Positions 25,842-36,461 of a DNA stretch of 64,000 nucleotides are shown here, piece after piece. Made by a program: the position numbers and the translations under genes. The notes beneath the pieces are model-generated. The model was not told where the DNA came from, ran no database searches, and saw only the letters and a list, made by a program, of their open reading frames with translations. The stretch's first letter is position 1, and each line of letters starts with the position of its first letter. Source of the DNA: Prochlorococcus sp. AG-409-M05 (GTDB taxonomy: Bacteria; Cyanobacteriota; Cyanobacteriia; PCC-6307; Cyanobiaceae); assembly GCA_003215435.1 (NCBI GenBank), contig QCKJ01000003.1, positions 1 to 64,000 on the forward strand, given 5' to 3'.

Positions 25842-25865
25842 CTTAGACTGCATTAGCAGTTAATC
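25836..25865 (+). terminator. hairpin overlapping the cca stop codon
   Basis: GATTAACT (25836-25843) and AGTTAATC (25858-25865) are exact inverted copies around a 14-nt loop, and the TAA stop of cca lies in the left arm. No T run follows, so a terminator role is only possible. Confidence 0.4.
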
Positions 25866-25909
25866 AATTGATCGACTGAACCGTATCGTCTGTACTTTCC
25901 CTCCCTTTC

Positions 25910-26338
25910 ATGAGCGTCCGCCTTTACATCGGCAATTTGCCACAACAATTCGATAGCAAGGAATTCGAATCCCTGCTCAACCAGATTGGGGAAGGGATTC
26001 GTTTTAAAGCTGTACGAGATAAGGAGACAAACACTTGTCGAGGATTTGGCTTCGCAAGTGTAAACAAGGCAAAAGTTGCCGAGGCTGTGATCGATCAGCT
26101 CAACGGCAAAGAATTTAATGGTAATAACTTGCGAGTAGAGCGCTCAGAGCGCAAAGACTCAAATGGTAATTCCAGGCGAGGGAACAATTCCAAAGTGAAT
26201 GGGAAGGGTTCTAATCGGAAAGAAACTAAAAAGTTTGTTCATAGTGAAGCTCCTAACGAAGCTGCACCGGATCCGAGATGGGCTGGTGAACTATCAAAAT
26301 TAAAAGACCTGCTAGCTGATCAGAAGACTGCTGTCTGA
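25910..26338 (+). CDS. RRM-type RNA-binding protein
   Basis: A 142-residue protein with one RRM at about residues 3-80: RNP2 is LYIGNL (5-10) and RNP1 is RGFGFASV (44-51). A basic, Ser/Asn/Gly-rich linker follows, then a short conserved tail with PDPRWAGELSKLKDLL. It is like cyanobacterial Rbp proteins, which are often cold-induced and bind mRNA. It is a single gene, convergent with phytoene synthase. Confidence 0.92.
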   Translation: MSVRLYIGNLPQQFDSKEFESLLNQIGEGIRFKAVRDKETNTCRGFGFASVNKAKVAEAVIDQLNGKEFNGNNLRVERSERKDSNGNSRRGNNSKVNGKGSNRKETKKFVHSEAPNEAAPDPRWAGELSKLKDLLADQKTAV

Positions 26339-26374
26339 ATAAAAATTTTAAGAGTGACTTAATTCTCGTTAAAA

Positions 26375-27295
26375 TTAACGACTCTGAGCAATCAAGTAAG
26401 AAAAAGGTAAATCGATAATTTTTTGCCAGGTCTTTACATATGCCCGATTGTTAAATACGTCATAATCCAACTTCTCAATAGCATCAAGAATTCCCCTATA
26501 AAGCCTTAAGGAGGTCCATACAGGCCATCTAGCGTCAGCAGAGAGCCATCTAACTCCTTCTTCGGATAAAGCAAACCATTCTCTAGCTCTAGTCAACTGA
26601 AAAGTCATTAATTCTGTCCAATTGCCATTCAACTTCCCATTCATTAGATCTTCCTCTGAATAATCAAATCTTTGCAGGTCTTCCTGAGGGATATAAATCC
26701 GACCTCGCCCCCTATCTTCCCCAACATCCCTAAGAATATTTGTTAACTGATTTGCGATGCCCAAAGCAATTGCTGATTCAGAGGGATCTGGGATAGAACT
26801 CCACGGGGCATTTGTATAAGCAGGATCTAATCCAAGAACTTTCTGAGTCATCAACCCTACAGTTCCCGCAACCCGGTAACAATAAAGACGCAACTCCTCA
26901 AAATCTGCATATCTATGTCGATTTAGATCCATACGTTGCCCAGCAATCATGTCTAAATATGGAGAGATCTCTTGGGGATAACGCTCGATGGTATCTGCCA
27001 TGACTGCATCCAAGTCATCCTTAACAACTCCAGAAAAAATAGCTTTTGTTCGTTCTTCCCACATATCCAACCGGTCTGAAAGCTCAGCCACTGAACATTG
27101 CTGAGCTTCCCTACTATCCATAAGCTCATCGGTCCTACGGCACCAAACATAAATGGCCCATATCGCCTGACGCTTGTATTTTGGAAGCAAAAGTGTTCCT
27201 AAATAAAAAGTCTTTGCCCACAGAGCAGTCTCTTGCCTGCAGGCTTCATAAGCCTCCTCAAGATTTAATTGGGAATCGGAATTTAAAATTTTCAA
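26375..27295 (-). CDS. crtB: phytoene synthase
   Basis: A 306-residue enzyme that joins two geranylgeranyl diphosphates to phytoene. The two aspartate-rich motifs are DELMD in the first third and DVGED in NILRDVGEDRGRG, and the IYIPQEDL segment is typical. The frame starts with TTG at 27295, but the ribosome binding sequence AAAGGAG abuts it directly, so the true initiation codon is uncertain. It follows phytoene desaturase by 40 bp on the same strand. Confidence 0.93.
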   Translation of the reverse strand: MKILNSDSQLNLEEAYEACRQETALWAKTFYLGTLLLPKYKRQAIWAIYVWCRRTDELMDSREAQQCSVAELSDRLDMWEERTKAIFSGVVKDDLDAVMADTIERYPQEISPYLDMIAGQRMDLNRHRYADFEELRLYCYRVAGTVGLMTQKVLGLDPAYTNAPWSSIPDPSESAIALGIANQLTNILRDVGEDRGRGRIYIPQEDLQRFDYSEEDLMNGKLNGNWTELMTFQLTRAREWFALSEEGVRWLSADARWPVWTSLRLYRGILDAIEKLDYDVFNNRAYVKTWQKIIDLPFSYLIAQSR

Positions 27296-27335
27296 CTCCT
27301 TTCAAAAAAGTTCTTAATGATTCGTCTCATGAGGT

Positions 27336-28745
<1,410 letters not shown>

Positions 28746-28833
28746 TCAAAACCAACATTAAAAGGTGTTATGCCCCTTTGCTGCCTAGAATTCTTAAAAT
28801 AAATTCTCGGCCGGATAAAAAGCTCTAAATGCT

Positions 28834-29181
28834 ATGACCGAGACACAGCTGAAATGCACCACGCGACACGTCCGATTATTCACTAGTCGACTGGATAATG
28901 GTGAATTAGTCCCTGATCCCAGCCATATAACTCTTGACCTAGATCCCGATAATGAATTTGTCTGGACTGAGTCAGTGATCAAAAAAGTACATGTTCGATT
29001 AGAAGAATTAATTTCATCTCAATCAGGACAGGAACTAACCGAATACAAACTGAGGAAAATTGGTTCTGATTTGGAGGGAATCATTCGTGAACTAGTTCAG
29101 GCAGGTGAATTGAGCTACAACCCTGAGTGTCGAGTACTGAATTACTCAATGGGATTACCAAGGACCCCTGAATTATTGTGA
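28834..29181 (+). CDS. ndhM: NDH-1 complex subunit M
   Basis: A 115-residue soluble subunit specific to oxygenic phototrophs. [18 protein letters not shown], the LDLDPDNEF segment, and the C-terminal [19 protein letters not shown] match NdhM. It belongs to the peripheral arm of the thylakoid NDH-1 complex. Its stop overlaps the GTG start of the DUF3172 gene (GTGA), so the two are translationally coupled. Confidence 0.95.
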   Translation: MTETQLKCTTRHVRLFTSRLDNGELVPDPSHITLDLDPDNEFVWTESVIKKVHVRLEELISSQSGQELTEYKLRKIGSDLEGIIRELVQAGELSYNPECRVLNYSMGLPRTPELL

Positions 29182-29825
29182 CTGGATCCTCCTATAACCA
29201 AAACCGCCGCAGGCGTGAATTCCGCAGCGATAAAAGCAGGAATGATAAAAACCGCTACAAACCAAATAGTCCATATGGAGCTAAAGGCCCAGCTCGGTCA
29301 TATAGCAATCAGCCCCCCAACCCACCAGGTAGCGGTGGATTGAAATTCAACTCTGGAAATATTGCTGTCATAGCAGGTGTACTCGTAGTAGGAATTGGCA
29401 TAGGGAGTGCAATCACTAGTACTACGCAAGGCGGTCAAGGGAATATCGCTAGCCAACAACAACTGGATATGGCAGTCCCGGATCCAGAATTTTGTAGGCA
29501 ATGGGGAGCCAGTGCATTTGTAATCGATGTTGAAATGTATACAACCTTGAATCCGTCAACCAGCTTCGTTACACAACCAGCCCTTCAACCAGGTTGTGTA
29601 ATAAGAAAAGAAAATTGGACAGTTTTACAAAAACAAGGTGCGATCACTAATGAAGACGTAAGAGAGTGCAAGCAACGCATGAATACATTCGCATACATAG
29701 GCTCAATTCGTGACAACCCAATTGTGCGTTGTGTTTATCAAACAGACGTTACAGAAAATAAATTTATCAACAAAGGAGTGACAGATGAAAATATCAACGT
29801 AAATCAAGAGGCTGTGCAATTCTAA
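29178..29825 (+). CDS. DUF3172 single-pass membrane protein
   Basis: A 215-residue protein that begins with about 55 polar, Arg/Asn/Pro-rich residues, then one glycine-rich membrane segment (about 61-80) and a globular domain with [25 protein letters not shown] and NPIVRCVYQ, typical of the cyanobacterial DUF3172 family. Four cysteines in the globular part might form disulfides if it is lumenal or periplasmic (inference). Function is unknown. The start GTG overlaps the ndhM stop. Confidence 0.85.
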   Translation: MTGSSYNQNRRRREFRSDKSRNDKNRYKPNSPYGAKGPARSYSNQPPNPPGSGGLKFNSGNIAVIAGVLVVGIGIGSAITSTTQGGQGNIASQQQLDMAVPDPEFCRQWGASAFVIDVEMYTTLNPSTSFVTQPALQPGCVIRKENWTVLQKQGAITNEDVRECKQRMNTFAYIGSIRDNPIVRCVYQTDVTENKFINKGVTDENINVNQEAVQF

Positions 29826-29848
29826 TCCTCCCAAATATTTAAACTCTT

Positions 29849-30802
29849 TTACTTATTTTTATCCTTGCAAATTGGGCTATCTGAACTAGCAAATAAAGGA
29901 AGTATGTCTTCCTCAAAAGCTTCTGCAGCCCTAGAGGAATATCTTGCCGGATGACTAATCAATTTAAGTTCACGACTTACTTGCAAATCTGTAACCACAG
30001 CCTTATGGACTGTTCCTGCAGTTAACTCCCTCTCGATTGAAACCACCGGTAAGAATGCAGCCCCTAAGCCTGATTGCACCGCATTCTTTATAGCTTCTAG
30101 AGAATTCAATTCCATTTCAATCCTCAATCGCTGCACATCTAAACCTGAACTTGCCAAAAGCTTATCTAACATTTTCCTGGTTGTTGACTGAGCATCAAGA
30201 CATACAAAACCCAATCTATAAAGATCTTCCTTAGTTAGTTCTAAAAGCTTTGAAAGAGGATGCTTTATCGGGAGGACCAGCGCTAATTCGTCACTGGCAT
30301 AAGGTACGACTTTAAGTAGCTCACGTAAATCCGGAGGGAGCTCCCCACCAATAATTGCAAGATCTATCTGACCATTAGCAACACTCCACCCAGTACGCCT
30401 GGTGCTATGAACTTGAAGTTGTACAGCAACATCCGGGTATTTTTGGCGAAACAAACCAATCATTCTTGGCATAAGGTATGTCCCTGTGGTCTGGCTAGCA
30501 CCTACAACAAGAGATCCGCCCTTAAGATTGTTTAAATCATCAAGAGCTCTACACGCTTCCTGACAATTAGTCAAAATCCTCTCGCAATAACTCAACAAAA
30601 GCTGTCCAGCCTCGGTTAATTGGGCTTTCCTGCCTCCTCGATCAAATATCGCAACTTCTAACTGCTTCTCAAGATTTTGAATCTGAAGACTTACAGCAGG
30701 CTGAGTGACATAGAGGCTATCTGCAGCTTTCTTAAAGCTACCTTCCCTAACAATCGCTCTTAGAATTCTGAGCTGATCAAGGGTGAAGGGTAGATCAGCC
30801 AT
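29849..30802 (-). CDS. rbcR: LysR-type regulator RbcR
   Basis: A 317-residue LysR-family regulator: an N-terminal winged helix-turn-helix (about residues 7-66, with [20 protein letters not shown]) and a periplasmic-binding-like effector domain from about residue 95. Sequence such as [20 protein letters not shown] matches the RbcR/Ycf30 and CmpR/NdhR group, which controls RuBisCO and carbon-uptake genes. In small marine genomes this is usually the RbcR member. It is divergent from the Z-ISO-like gene. Confidence 0.88.
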   Translation of the reverse strand: MADLPFTLDQLRILRAIVREGSFKKAADSLYVTQPAVSLQIQNLEKQLEVAIFDRGGRKAQLTEAGQLLLSYCERILTNCQEACRALDDLNNLKGGSLVVGASQTTGTYLMPRMIGLFRQKYPDVAVQLQVHSTRRTGWSVANGQIDLAIIGGELPPDLRELLKVVPYASDELALVLPIKHPLSKLLELTKEDLYRLGFVCLDAQSTTRKMLDKLLASSGLDVQRLRIEMELNSLEAIKNAVQSGLGAAFLPVVSIERELTAGTVHKAVVTDLQVSRELKLISHPARYSSRAAEAFEEDILPLFASSDSPICKDKNK

Positions 30803-30900
30803 ATTGACCTACCGATCCCGAAATAACAACAAAAAAACTTTAGGCGGGAAAGGGCAAGAACTCAGAATAAAGAAATCAATAGGGGTAATCAGTCGGCAAA

Positions 30901-31638
30901 ATGTCATCACCGGATCTTCACCACAGCAGCTTAGTAATGCTTTGCCTGCTAATAGCATTTGCAATTTTCCATAGTGGGGGAGCTGCTCTTCGTGATCGGG
31001 CAGAATCTCTAATAGGGCCAAGAGCTTGGAGATTAATTTTTGCAGCAATCAGCATCCCGTCAGCGGCCCTGATTATTGGTTATTTCGTCCCTCATCGCTA
31101 TGACGGAATTCGCCTTTGGAATATACAAGGTGTCCCAGGAATAATCCCTTTGGTTTGGATTCTTACTGCAGTGAGCTTTCTTTTCCTTTACCCCGCCACT
31201 TACAACCTTCTTGAAATCCCTGCAGTTCTGAAGCCTGAAAAACGTCTTTACACAGAAGGGATCATTCGAATAAGTCGACATCCACAAGCAATTGGACAAA
31301 TTCTTTGGTGCATAAGTCATGCGCTTTGGATAGGAAGCAGCTTCATGCTCATTACATGTCTTGGATTAATTGGTCATCATCTTTTTGCGATTTGGCACGG
31401 AGATCGAAGACAAAAGGAAAAATTTGGGGATTTATTTGAAGAGGTAAAAGCAAAAACCTCCGTGATTCCATTTTTGGCCGTAATTGAGGGTAGACAAAAA
31501 CTGATCTGGAAAGAGTTTGCTAGACCTGCACAAATTGGGATTTTCATAGCTATAGCTGTGTTGTGGTGGCTTCATCGGTTCATTCCAATCAGCAGCGAAG
31601 CATTTCTTAAATCGTCATTCGCAGATCTACTGGGATGA
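30901..31638 (+). CDS. 15-cis-zeta-carotene isomerase-like (NnrU/Z-ISO family)
   Basis: A 245-residue protein with about six membrane segments. Usual annotation would be NnrU, but it has the features I recall from plant and cyanobacterial Z-ISO: AIFHSGGAALRDRAE at the start, YFVPHRYDGIRLW, LYPATYNLLEIPAV, GIIRISRHPQAIGQILWC, and GHHLFAIWHGDRR. The histidines in HPQ and GHH are candidates for haem ligands. Z-ISO isomerises the 15-cis bond of the PDS product. pys and pds lie 2-4 kb away. It precedes ndhF closely, so the two may share a transcript. Confidence 0.78.
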   Translation: MSSPDLHHSSLVMLCLLIAFAIFHSGGAALRDRAESLIGPRAWRLIFAAISIPSAALIIGYFVPHRYDGIRLWNIQGVPGIIPLVWILTAVSFLFLYPATYNLLEIPAVLKPEKRLYTEGIIRISRHPQAIGQILWCISHALWIGSSFMLITCLGLIGHHLFAIWHGDRRQKEKFGDLFEEVKAKTSVIPFLAVIEGRQKLIWKEFARPAQIGIFIAIAVLWWLHRFIPISSEAFLKSSFADLLG

Positions 31639-31672
31639 AATGCCTACACTCGCAGGAGTGTTTGTAAAAAGG

Positions 31673-33685
31673 ATGCCATCGGCAGCTGAAATTGCATGGT
31701 TAATCCCTGTTCTCCCCCTCATTGGGGCTGTGATAACTGGGCTTGGATTAATTACTTTCAACAAAACCATCAATCGACTAAGAAAACCTGTTGCGGTTCT
31801 TCTTGTGACTTGTCTAGGAAGTGCTGCAGTCATTAGCTATGCAGTGCTCTTTGAACAAATAAATGGCTCACCCCCACTTGAGCATCTTTTTGTTTGGGCA
31901 AGTGCGGGGAATTTCATTCTCCCAATGGGTTATGTCATAGACCCATTAGCGGCCTTAATGCTCGCCTTGGTAACAACCATCGCACTACTAGTCATGATCT
32001 ACTCGCATGGCTATATGGCACATGACAAAGGGTATGTACGTTTTTTTACATATCTCGCCCTCTTCAGTAGCTCAATGTTGGGACTAATAGTTAGTCCAAA
32101 TCTTCTAGAGGTATATGTTTTCTGGGAATTAGTTGGGATGTGTTCATATCTACTTGTAGGTTTTTGGTATGACCGAGAAGGTGCTGCCCATGCTGCTCAG
32201 AAGGCATTTGTTGTAAATAGAGTTGGGGATTTCGGACTACTTTTAGGGATTCTTGGACTTTTCTGGGCAACAGGTAGTTTTGATTTTCAAAATATTGCTC
32301 TTGGGCTTTCAGAAGCAATTTCTTCTGGTGACGTTCCAACTTGGGCAGCTTTAACTCTGTGCCTTTTAGTTTTTATGGGGCCGATGGCAAAGTCAGCTCA
32401 ATTCCCTCTTCACGTCTGGCTACCTGATGCTATGGAGGGACCAACCCCAATTTCTGCTCTTATTCATGCTGCAACCATGGTGGCAGCGGGTGTATTCCTT
32501 GTAGCAAGGCTAGAACCCATTTATACCCAATTCCCCTCTGTTGGCTTAGTAATAGCGGTTGTAGGAACCATTACATGCTTTTTAGGTGCCTCTATCGCCC
32601 TTAACCAAATGGATCTAAAAAAGGGATTGGCCTATAGCACTGTCTCGCAGCTTGGTTACATGATGCTAGCCATGGGATGTGGAGCGCCAGTTGCAGGGAT
32701 ATTCCATCTTGTAACTCATGCCTTCTTTAAAGCAATGCTCTTTCTCGGCTCAGGGTCAGTTATACATGCAATGGAAGAAGTTGTTGGACATGAACCAGTA
32801 CTTGCCCAGGACATGCGGCTAATGGGCGGTCTCAAAAAGAAAATGCCAATCACTGCAAATACTTTCCTAATTGGATGTATCGCAATTAGTGGTATTCCTC
32901 CTCTTGCAGGATTTTGGAGCAAAGATGAAATCCTTGGTCAAGCCTTTAATACATTCCCTTTGCTTTGGTTCATAGGGTTCTTAACAGCTGGGATGACTGC
33001 GTTTTATATGTTCAGACTCTATTTCTTAACCTTCGAAGGAACTTTTCGAGGGGAAAATAAGGAGCTCCAAAAACAATTACTTTCATCTGCGGGCAAAGTT
33101 GATGATGATCAAGAACATCACAACCCTGGAGAACTGCATGAATCACCTTGGCCAATGACAATGCCTCTGGTGACCCTTGCGATCCCATCAATAGTTGTTG
33201 GCCTCTTAGGGACTCCTTGGGATAGCAAGTTTGCTGCTCTTCTAAACCCTCAAGAAGCCATTGAAATGAGCCAATCATTCCAATGGGGCGAATTCCTGCC
33301 CCTTGCGCTCGCATCAGTCGCTATTTCTAGTAGTGGTATCGCCCTAGCAGTAATGGCATATTTCTTAAATCGGATAAAGCTCTCAGAGGTCTTTGCTAAT
33401 AGATATCCAGCAATCGATGAGTTCTTAAAACGAAAGTGGTATTTAGATGAAATCAATGAGAAAATTTTTGTTCAAGGAAGCCGAAAGCTTGCCAAAGAAG
33501 TCCTTGAAGTGGATGCAAAAGTTGTAGATGGAGTAGTTAATTTAACTGGGCTCCTCACCCTAGGAAGTGGAGAAGGTCTGAAATATTTCGAAACGGGTAG
33601 AGCACAGTTTTATGCACTTATCGTTTTTGCTGGAGTGATTGGGCTAGTAGCTCTTTTTGGCGTCCTAGGCACACCGCCTATCTAA
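31673..33685 (+). CDS. ndhF: NDH-1 subunit F (NAD(P)H-quinone oxidoreductase chain 5)
   Basis: An integral membrane subunit of about 670 residues, antiporter-like, with the NuoL/NdhF core (LLVGFWYDREGAAHAAQKAF, HVWLPDAMEGPTPISALIHA) and a long C-terminal region. ATG 31673 gives the N-terminus MPSAAEIAWLIPVLPL, matching in length the Synechocystis NdhF1 start I recall. An upstream in-frame ATG at 31640 follows the Z-ISO stop by 1 bp and is possible. It pairs with ndhD downstream to form the NdhF1/NdhD1 type of NDH-1. Confidence 0.94.
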   Translation: MPSAAEIAWLIPVLPLIGAVITGLGLITFNKTINRLRKPVAVLLVTCLGSAAVISYAVLFEQINGSPPLEHLFVWASAGNFILPMGYVIDPLAALMLALVTTIALLVMIYSHGYMAHDKGYVRFFTYLALFSSSMLGLIVSPNLLEVYVFWELVGMCSYLLVGFWYDREGAAHAAQKAFVVNRVGDFGLLLGILGLFWATGSFDFQNIALGLSEAISSGDVPTWAALTLCLLVFMGPMAKSAQFPLHVWLPDAMEGPTPISALIHAATMVAAGVFLVARLEPIYTQFPSVGLVIAVVGTITCFLGASIALNQMDLKKGLAYSTVSQLGYMMLAMGCGAPVAGIFHLVTHAFFKAMLFLGSGSVIHAMEEVVGHEPVLAQDMRLMGGLKKKMPITANTFLIGCIAISGIPPLAGFWSKDEILGQAFNTFPLLWFIGFLTAGMTAFYMFRLYFLTFEGTFRGENKELQKQLLSSAGKVDDDQEHHNPGELHESPWPMTMPLVTLAIPSIVVGLLGTPWDSKFAALLNPQEAIEMSQSFQWGEFLPLALASVAISSSGIALAVMAYFLNRIKLSEVFANRYPAIDEFLKRKWYLDEINEKIFVQGSRKLAKEVLEVDAKVVDGVVNLTGLLTLGSGEGLKYFETGRAQFYALIVFAGVIGLVALFGVLGTPPI

Positions 33686-33750
33686 GTTCTATTCCTAACT
33701 TTTTTCACACCACTTATAAATAAGGTGCTAGAAACAAAAAAATTTGTCCA

Positions 33751-33769
33751 TTCTCATAAGTAGTGAGAA
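33751..33769 (+). other. small hairpin before ndhD
   Basis: TTCTCA (33751-33756) and TGAGAA (33764-33769) are exact inverted copies around a 7-nt loop. The right arm overlaps GAGAAG, the likely ribosome binding site for the TTG start at 33779. Short arms make this a weak call. Confidence 0.3.
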
Positions 33770-33778
33770 GCTCTGTAA

Positions 33779-35449
33779 TTGCTGGAGTTTGTCGGTAATG
33801 AAATTTTCACCCCTGTCTCTGGAATCATGACAGAACAGGTAACTGCCAATTTCCCATGGTTGAGTTTATCGATTCTCTTCCCAATTGTTAGCGCATTTCT
33901 TATCCCATTTATTCCGGATCAAGGAGAAGGCAAACAAGTGCGCTGGTTTGCCCTAGGAATTGCCCTAGTCACCTTTCTAATAACTGTTGGAGCCTATCTA
34001 AATGGATATGACCCAAGCAAAGAAGGACTGCAACTAGCTGAACGTGTGAACTGGCTTCCTGACATTGGCCTGACATGGGCAGTCGGTGCAGATGGCCTCT
34101 CTATGCCATTAATACTTTTAACAAGCTTTATCACTGCTTTGGCAGTCTTAGCAGCATGGCCAGTTTCTTTTAAACCAAAGCTATTTTTCTTTTTACTTCT
34201 GGCGATGGATGGGGGGCAAATAGCTGTATTCGCTGTTCAGGACATGCTGCTTTTCTTTTTGGCATGGGAACTTGAACTTCTACCTGTATATCTATTACTG
34301 GCAATCTGGGGTGGGAAAAAGCGTCAATATGCAGCTACTAAGTTCATTATCTATACAGCAGGAAGTTCATTATTCATTTTACTAGCTGCACTTGCAATGG
34401 GCTTCTTTGGAGGTGGTTCTCCAAACTTTGAATTTACCCATCTTGCTCAACTAAATTTTGGAACCGGTTTTCAACTTTTTGCATATGCAGGACTACTAAT
34501 TGCCTTCGGCGTGAAATTACCAATAGTGCCTTTGCATACTTGGTTGCCCGACGCACATGGTGAAGCGACGGCACCAGTTCATATGCTTTTGGCAGGAATT
34601 CTTCTGAAAATGGGGGGTTACGCATTACTCAGGTTTAACGCACAACTTTTACCAGAGGCACATGCTCAATTTGCACCTCTACTAATAATTCTTGGTGTCG
34701 TAAATATTATTTATGCAGCTCTTACATCATTTGCACAACGAAACTTAAAAAGGAAGATTGCCTACAGCTCAATAAGTCATATGGGCTTTGTTTTAATAGG
34801 TATTGGTAGCTTTAGTTCTCTTGGTACAAGTGGCGCAATGCTCCAGATGGTTAGTCATGGATTGATTGGAGCAAGTCTCTTCTTTTTAGTTGGTGCAACC
34901 TATGATCGAACTCACACCTTGCAACTCGATGAGATGGGAGGTGTCGGTCAAAAAATGAGAATTATGTTTGCGTTGTGGACAGTCTGCTCACTTGCCTCCT
35001 TAGCACTCCCAGGAATGAGTGGATTCGTATCCGAATTAATGGTTTTTGCAGGATTTGTAACTGATGAAGCTTTCACATTAACCTTCAGAATAGTTATTGC
35101 AGGATTAGCAGCAATAGGAGTAATCCTCACTCCTATCTACTTACTTTCTATGCTTAGAGAAATTTTCTTTGGTAAAGAAAATGTGGAGCTTGTTTCTCAA
35201 ACAAAGCTGATAGACGCGGAACCCCGGGAGATTTATATTATTGGCTGTCTGCTGGTGCCAATAATAGGTATTGGTCTATATCCTCGTCTAATAACAGATA
35301 GTTATATCGCTTCAATCGAAGCACTAGTAAATCGTGACTTATTGGCTATGGAGAGAGTTGGTCACCCTTCTTCGCCAGTAATAAGCAAAACAAAATTAAT
35401 TCCTGCAGTAATCAAGGCACCGGCAATTTCAACAAGCCTTACTACGTAG
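33779..35449 (+). CDS. ndhD: NDH-1 subunit D (NAD(P)H-quinone oxidoreductase chain 4)
   Basis: A 556-residue antiporter-like membrane subunit. It has the NuoM/NdhD pattern: [37 protein letters not shown] and [12 protein letters not shown]. The start TTG 33779 has GAGAAG 7 bases upstream and gives an MLEF start as I recall for picocyanobacterial NdhD1; ATG 33827 is an in-frame alternative without a clear binding site. It follows ndhF by 93 bp and is followed by a strong hairpin. Confidence 0.94.
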   Translation: MLEFVGNEIFTPVSGIMTEQVTANFPWLSLSILFPIVSAFLIPFIPDQGEGKQVRWFALGIALVTFLITVGAYLNGYDPSKEGLQLAERVNWLPDIGLTWAVGADGLSMPLILLTSFITALAVLAAWPVSFKPKLFFFLLLAMDGGQIAVFAVQDMLLFFLAWELELLPVYLLLAIWGGKKRQYAATKFIIYTAGSSLFILLAALAMGFFGGGSPNFEFTHLAQLNFGTGFQLFAYAGLLIAFGVKLPIVPLHTWLPDAHGEATAPVHMLLAGILLKMGGYALLRFNAQLLPEAHAQFAPLLIILGVVNIIYAALTSFAQRNLKRKIAYSSISHMGFVLIGIGSFSSLGTSGAMLQMVSHGLIGASLFFLVGATYDRTHTLQLDEMGGVGQKMRIMFALWTVCSLASLALPGMSGFVSELMVFAGFVTDEAFTLTFRIVIAGLAAIGVILTPIYLLSMLREIFFGKENVELVSQTKLIDAEPREIYIIGCLLVPIIGIGLYPRLITDSYIASIEALVNRDLLAMERVGHPSSPVISKTKLIPAVIKAPAISTSLTT

Positions 35450-35463
35450 TAAGTCGAATTACT

Positions 35464-35505
35464 GGCATCCTTTTAGCAAAATCGATATTTTGCTAAAAGG
35501 ATGCC
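35464..35505 (+). terminator. perfect 19-bp hairpin between ndhD and scpA
   Basis: Arms 35464-35482 and 35487-35505 are exact reverse complements of 19 bases each (left arm starts GGCATCCTTTTAGC) around a CGAT tetraloop. It begins 15 bp after the ndhD stop and is the strongest hairpin I saw in the window. No T tract follows. The right arm contains AAAAGGA, the likely ribosome binding site of scpA, and also the TTG codon at 35490. Confidence 0.85.
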
Positions 35506-35513
35506 ACTCTCCC

Positions 35514-36404
35514 TTGCAAGATGACAGGCAAAATCTAAGAGCTGATTCGGGAGCACGGCTTGCTATTCGTCTTTTACAAGACGCAGCTCAAAGTGGTGAA
35601 TTAGACCCATGGGATGTGGATGTAATTGCTGTCATAGATGGGTTCCTGGATCAACTTCGGCAGAGAATTGAAGTTCCTAAAAAGATTGCTTTCCAAGCGA
35701 ATCATCAAGGAGGAAGCTTCGAACAAGATCTCGCCGAAAGCAGTGAGGCCTTCCTTGCAGCATCAGTTCTACTTGGGATAAAAGCAGAAATCTTGGAAGC
35801 AGATACTTTCCCTCAAGAGCCAATCCTTGATGATTTCCTTGAGCCAGAGCTTTCTGAACAAGGTTGGTTAGATCCTAGTTTCGCATTGCCAAGAAAACCA
35901 GAATTGCATCTCCTGCGTAGACCTGTAGCACCACCACCTTTAAGAAGGCCAGTCACTTTAGGAGAGCTGATAGAGCAACTCGAAACAATTGCAGAGCAAC
36001 TTGAATCTGACGAGCTCCTACAAAGACGACGTCAAAGACAAAAGCGATTAAGCAATAAAGAAGCCATTGCACAAGTCTCTGCTTTAGCTCACAGGGAAAA
36101 GCTTCCAGAAACAACAGCTGCTTTAGGAGTATTTATAAAAGACTGGGATCAGGCAATGCACTGGGTCGATTTCGAGCATTTGGTAGACCATTGGCAACAA
36201 GTCGCTAAATCTGATCTTGATACTGACCGTGTTGGAGTCTTCTGGGCTCTACTTTTTTTATGTTCCCAAGGGAAAATCGAACTAGAACAACAAGGGTCTC
36301 TCTTTGCACCTCTAAGGCTTAAACGCATACTTGCACCAGGGACAATTGCTCAAATTCCCTTACAAGTTCTTAACGTGCCAGATGCGACGCCGGCTGTCGC
36401 ATAG
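35514..36404 (+). CDS. scpA: segregation and condensation protein A
   Basis: A protein of about 296 residues of the ScpA kleisin family, which links SMC heads in chromosome condensation. ARLAIRLLQDAAQSGELDPWDVDVIAVIDGF near the N-terminus and AESSEAFLAASVLLGIKAEIL are typical, and the C-terminal winged helix (SLFAPLRLKRI) is present. Two TTG starts are possible: 35490, inside the hairpin arm, and 35514, just beyond it with AAAAGGA at a suitable distance. I prefer 35514. Confidence 0.88.
   Translation: MQDDRQNLRADSGARLAIRLLQDAAQSGELDPWDVDVIAVIDGFLDQLRQRIEVPKKIAFQANHQGGSFEQDLAESSEAFLAASVLLGIKAEILEADTFPQEPILDDFLEPELSEQGWLDPSFALPRKPELHLLRRPVAPPPLRRPVTLGELIEQLETIAEQLESDELLQRRRQRQKRLSNKEAIAQVSALAHREKLPETTAALGVFIKDWDQAMHWVDFEHLVDHWQQVAKSDLDTDRVGVFWALLFLCSQGKIELEQQGSLFAPLRLKRILAPGTIAQIPLQVLNVPDATPAVA
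36382..36402 (+). terminator. hairpin at the end of scpA
   Basis: ATGCGAC (36382-36388) and GTCGCAT (36396-36402) are exact inverted copies around a GC-rich 7-nt loop overlapping the scpA stop, and TTTT follows at 36408-36411. A second small hairpin (CGGC ATA GCCG) lies just after. Possible Rho-independent terminator. Confidence 0.4.
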
Positions 36405-36461
36405 AGGCTTTTCGGCATAGCCGTCTATGTTGTCTGTCAAGAAAAGGACTAAAGGACGCCT

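Noticed and set aside
26350-26385. CGTTAAAATTAACG between rbp and crtB
   Set aside because: Only a short AT-rich palindrome with a 2-bp centre; too weak to call a terminator.
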